DNA of 64,000 bases from NCBI GenBank assembly GCA_030427925.1, contig JAUICJ010000012.1, positions 17,443 through 81,442 on the forward strand, in the 5' to 3' direction. The position numbers and the translations under genes were made by a program. Positions 61,244 through 64,000 of this stretch are shown here, piece by piece (within the stretch, counting starts at the first letter, position 1; each line of letters starts with the position of its first letter). The notes beneath the pieces are model-generated. The model was not told the origin of the DNA. It was given only the letters and a program-made list of their open reading frames with translations, and searched no databases. The DNA comes from Bacteroidia bacterium (GTDB taxonomy: Bacteria; Bacteroidota; Bacteroidia; Flavobacteriales_D; Sanyastnellaceae).

Positions 61244-63080
61244 CCTCATCGAACGTTGAATCAATGGGCACTTCGGTGCCCATTTTTGTTGCAGGCCATG
61301 CTCCTTGCGTTCGGTCGTTCCACTGTTCCCAAATCCATGCGTGCCCATCGATTTCGAGCCGTCCCATTCCGCGCTTCGGCTCGAAGTGGAACCGCCACGC
61401 TCCTTTGCGCTGCAGCCCAACCCACGTCACGGTTTTTCCTTCTGAACTCGCATGGATCCAGCCCTCGGGGTGCTGCCACCAACCGACTCCGTCGATGGCA
61501 TGGGCGGCGCTCGAATCGACCCGGGCTCCCTTTCCGGTCCAACGCGCTTCCATGATGCGCAAATCGGGCACCCCATCGCGCTCCATTGCCCAATCCGATC
61601 GGGGCGCGGGGGGCCTGGGCCACCACGGCACACTCGCCCACAACAAGGCACTCGCAATCCACCAGGTGTGCCTTCGAAAGCAGCCGATGAACATCGCCAG
61701 TGAACCCAGGCCCATGGCCCACCAGCGAATGAGGTCTCCCTGGACTACGCGGTAGGAACAACCGTCCCACTCGCCGAACGCTTGCACCGCGCGCATCAGC
61801 CATTCAACCAACCCATTCAAAGCCCACAACAGGCCCCTGCTCAACGTGTCATCAAACGGCCAAATCAGCCAACACAACAACAGCGCACCAATCGCCGAAA
61901 CCCAGGGCCCCGCGACAAGGTTTACCGGGAGGAAGGCCAATGGGAATTGCAGGAAGGTGGGCACGGCAATGGGCGTTGTGGCGCTTTGTGCCGCAAGGGG
62001 CACCACCACAGGTTTTGCCCAACGCGATGGACGCCACGTCGAGGCCGCTTCCAATCCCAAGGCAATGCCCAGAACTGCCACGAAACTGAGCTGAGTCCCC
62101 AGTTGCTGCAGTGCCCACGGATGAAACACCAGCATCGCCCAAGCGGCCACGTTGAGGGAATGCCCCAATGAGCCCGGCCGGCGAATGGCCGAAGCGACGA
62201 TGAGCAAGCTCGCCATCGTCCAAGCCCGAACGGCGCTTTCACTCCCGCCACAAAACAGCACGAAGGCCCCCAACAACGGGATTCCCAACAATGCCAGTAC
62301 CCGAAGGGATTGCCGTCGGCTGCGCGCGAACAACAGGGGGATGAAGCCCACGAGGCCTACGTGATACCCACTGACCGCCAGCACGTGGGCGAGTCCGATG
62401 CGGCTGAAGGCGGAACGAAGGTCGGGGGATAGAAGGGATTTGTCCCCCGTTGAGATTCCCCAGACAAATCCCAACGCGGCAGGGGACAGGCGCTCCCGAT
62501 AACGCTCAAGCAGCGACGCACGCCCCGCCAAGATCCACTGCCGCCAAAGCGGCCACTCGGGGGTTCGCGCTTCCCACCAATCCAGCTCACTTCGAACGCG
62601 CAATCGACCCGCCCATCCCCGGCTTCCGTAGATCTTCGATTCGTCAAATGAACCGCGGACTGCCCAGGGTTCCCATTGGGCCCAGACCTGAAACGTCCCT
62701 TCGCACAGCGGCGCAGGTTCGCGCCCCTCCAGCCGCACCATCCGTTCCAACCCGCCGCCCCTGCACCGCGCCTCCGTGCGCCATCCCCAATCCGTCTGTT
62801 CCACTTCGCCGCGGATGACACAAACGAAGCACCCGGAACCGGACCAATTGGGGGCCTCGCCCAGTTGGGCGGCACGCTGCGCATTCCAGCTTCCCATGCA
62901 GATCGCAGCGATGTACCCGGCTTCGCGCCACCGGCCCACGAGCACCGCGGCGGCCGCAAGCAGGAGGAAACTGACGAATGCACACTCCGTACCACGAAAG
63001 CTCAACGCCCCGAACAAGGCGCAGCCGACGTACGGCCATAGGGGACTGCGCAACGAACGCGGCCAAGGGTGGGATGCCAT
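61158..63080 (-). CDS. ComEC/Rec2 family DNA-uptake channel protein
   Basis: A 640-residue polytopic inner-membrane protein. The N-terminal part holds the OB-like DUF4131 region (about 60-190: GCFVCVIRGEVEQTDWGWRT, 20 residues), and the competence domain starts near residue 205 (LSPAALGFVWGISTGDKSLL, 20; HVLAVSGYHVGLV). Many helices follow. The metallo-beta-lactamase domain seen in longer ComECs is absent; the end (after VPWWPRPPAPRSDW) is a short globular part without HxHxDH, like many Bacteroidota versions. It forms the channel for single-stranded DNA uptake. CACCTTCG lies four bases before the ATG. Confidence 0.87.
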   Translation of the reverse strand: MASHPWPRSLRSPLWPYVGCALFGALSFRGTECAFVSFLLLAAAAVLVGRWREAGYIAAICMGSWNAQRAAQLGEAPNWSGSGCFVCVIRGEVEQTDWGWRTEARCRGGGLERMVRLEGREPAPLCEGTFQVWAQWEPWAVRGSFDESKIYGSRGWAGRLRVRSELDWWEARTPEWPLWRQWILAGRASLLERYRERLSPAALGFVWGISTGDKSLLSPDLRSAFSRIGLAHVLAVSGYHVGLVGFIPLLFARSRRQSLRVLALLGIPLLGAFVLFCGGSESAVRAWTMASLLIVASAIRRPGSLGHSLNVAAWAMLVFHPWALQQLGTQLSFVAVLGIALGLEAASTWRPSRWAKPVVVPLAAQSATTPIAVPTFLQFPLAFLPVNLVAGPWVSAIGALLLCWLIWPFDDTLSRGLLWALNGLVEWLMRAVQAFGEWDGCSYRVVQGDLIRWWAMGLGSLAMFIGCFRRHTWWIASALLWASVPWWPRPPAPRSDWAMERDGVPDLRIMEARWTGKGARVDSSAAHAIDGVGWWQHPEGWIHASSEGKTVTWVGLQRKGAWRFHFEPKRGMGRLEIDGHAWIWEQWNDRTQGAWPATKMGTEVPIDSTFDEVNSDEAVASLLGPRTPPIRGCPQWAEWR

Positions 63081-63084
63081 GGCG

Positions 63085-63092
63085 CGAAGGTG
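63085..63092 (-). promoter_or_regulatory. Possible -7 box of comEC, leaderless spacing
   Basis: The minus strand reads CACCTTCG, two mismatches from TAnnTTTG, four bases before the ATG at 63080. Confidence 0.3.
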
Positions 63093-63143
63093 CAAGTGCC
63101 CTGCTGAGCAACCGCGGAATGTTGATGGATGGAGGGCAGGACT

Positions 63144-64000
63144 TTATGCCCGCTCCTTTGCGGCCCCCTCAAACGCACCGGAGTCGAGCTCGTCGAAGGT
63201 CACGCGGTTTTTGAAGAAGTAGTCCCACAGGATGCTGCGCCGATACCAACCGGCGTAATTCAGGGGAGCGAGGGGCCCGGGAAGGTGGTTGGAGGCGATG
63301 GCGTTGGACTCGGAACGGCGTTTGGCCCAAGTGCTTGAAAAAGCCCGATAAAACGCCACGTGCGCGTTGAAAACCGCTTGAAACAGCTTGCCATTGCCTT
63401 CTGTGAGGAACTTCAACGCGGCGATCCCATCGAGCACCATCCGCCGCGTCAGCATCCACGGCCACGCGGCTCGGTGGTGATTTTTCATCAACAGAAACAG
63501 GTTGTTGCGGAAGTTCAAGTAGGTTTTGAACGGATTCAATTTCTGCAAGGTTCCTCCGCCCAAATGGAACACCACGCTCTCCCCACACGCCCCCACCCGG
63601 TGCCCGCGGTTCTTCAACCGCCAGCACAAGTCGATTTCCTCCATGTGCGCGAAGAAATCTTCGTCGAGTCCTTGCACGCCGTGCCAGGCATCCGACCGCA
63701 CGAAGAGCGCAGCCCCCGATGCCCAGAAGACTTCGCGGTTGTCGTCGTATTGGCCGGCGTCCGTTTCAAAGACTTCGAAGATGCGCCCCGCACAAAACAT
63801 GAAACCATCCCGATCCATGTATCCCCCCGCGGCCCCTGCGTACTCCAAGAGCTCCGGATCGGAGTCGTTCAGAAGTTTAGGCGCCGCTGCGGAAAAGCCC
63901 GAAGCCAACAGCTCCAGCACGGGTGGAATCCAACCGCGGGTCACCCGCACGTCCCAATTCAACAACACGTATACGTCCGCTTCAACCTGCGCGAGGCCTT
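63144..64000 (-). CDS. Family 2 glycosyltransferase (N-terminus outside window)
   Basis: The C-terminal ~285 residues of a GT2 rhamnosyltransferase-like enzyme; the frame is open to the right edge (residues EADVYVLLNWDVRVTRGW sit at the edge). FFAHMEEIDLCWRLKNRGHR (20 residues) contains the ED/EE and W...R motif of the acceptor region. A basic amphipathic end (WYRRSILWDYFFKNRV) would suit membrane association. It probably adds a sugar in O-antigen or surface glycan assembly. The GTG at 63968 is not the real start. Confidence 0.88.
   Translation of the reverse strand, partial: GLAQVEADVYVLLNWDVRVTRGWIPPVLELLASGFSAAAPKLLNDSDPELLEYAGAAGGYMDRDGFMFCAGRIFEVFETDAGQYDDNREVFWASGAALFVRSDAWHGVQGLDEDFFAHMEEIDLCWRLKNRGHRVGACGESVVFHLGGGTLQKLNPFKTYLNFRNNLFLLMKNHHRAAWPWMLTRRMVLDGIAALKFLTEGNGKLFQAVFNAHVAFYRAFSSTWAKRRSESNAIASNHLPGPLAPLNYAGWYRRSILWDYFFKNRVTFDELDSGAFEGAAKERA

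Overview
The window comes from a Bacteroidota chromosome with unusually high GC (around 58-60% by eye), most likely in or near the Flavobacteriales; I cannot place the family. The evidence: a 289-residue primary sigma factor of the Bacteroidota type, -7 promoter boxes of the form TAnnTTTG with no Shine-Dalgarno sequences, a TonB-dependent receptor paired with a DUF4249 lipoprotein, DUF5777 and probable DUF5723 outer-membrane proteins, a type IX secretion sorting domain, an S16 protein with a long Ala/Glu tail, and a DnaQ-DnaE fusion polymerase. Gene density is very high and neighbouring stop codons often overlap. I saw no insertion sequence, prophage, CRISPR array or rRNA.

Layout. 1-8.3 kb: end of a secreted protein, rimM and rpsP, the replicative polymerase, thioredoxin, a DUF58 protein and tRNA-Asp. 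8.3-8.9 kb: a 0.6 kb gene-poor stretch. 8.9-15.4 kb: TonB receptor with DUF4249 lipoprotein, a photolyase-like flavoprotein and formate-THF ligase. 15.4-21.9 kb: LemA with two TPM-domain proteins, DUF3825, a secreted LVIVD-repeat protein, OxyR, a VanY-like peptidase and DUF1801. 22-28.5 kb: a lipoprotein/outer-membrane pair, a large M14 carboxypeptidase, a YgjP-like metallopeptidase and a 32-residue acidic ORF. 28.6-31.7 kb: a five-gene operon of two c-type cytochrome lipoproteins, YceI, a DUF5777 barrel and a flavodoxin-fold oxidoreductase. 31.8-38.6 kb: YebC, a mechanosensitive channel, an RluA-like protein, thiolase, an NlpC/P60 hydrolase and 3-hydroxyacyl-CoA dehydrogenase. 38.7-41.5 kb: an arsenosugar-type operon (CMD/AhpD-like protein, ArsS, glycosyltransferase, purine nucleoside phosphorylase). 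41.6-47.5 kb: zinc-binding protein, DEAD helicase, acyltransferase, TrmH-type methyltransferase and a BamA/TamA-like protein. 47.5-52.7 kb: accD, rpsO, pnp, the primary sigma factor and an AlkA-like glycosylase. 52.8-59.9 kb: beta-helix lipoprotein, a giant ABCG-type transporter, a SiaB/SiaC partner-switch pair, a methyltransferase and a ZIP transporter. 60-64 kb: HMG-CoA-lyase-like enzyme, an 84-residue protein, ComEC and a truncated glycosyltransferase.

The most striking pattern is regulatory. In at least eight genes an exact TAnnTTTG box ends only 4-5 bases before the start codon, and in seven more a looser box does the same, so transcription should start at or next to the start codon (leaderless mRNAs). 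Six divergent gene pairs separated by only 26-53 bp appear to be built on this, with -7 boxes back to back in five of them. Other leads: the arsenosugar operon, the SiaB/SiaC module next to a TerB/ABCG transporter, an RluA homologue with Glu in place of the catalytic Asp, a photolyase homologue lacking canonical FAD and Trp-chain residues, a small acidic ORF with its own terminator, and a long structured inverted repeat at 33.9-34.0 kb.
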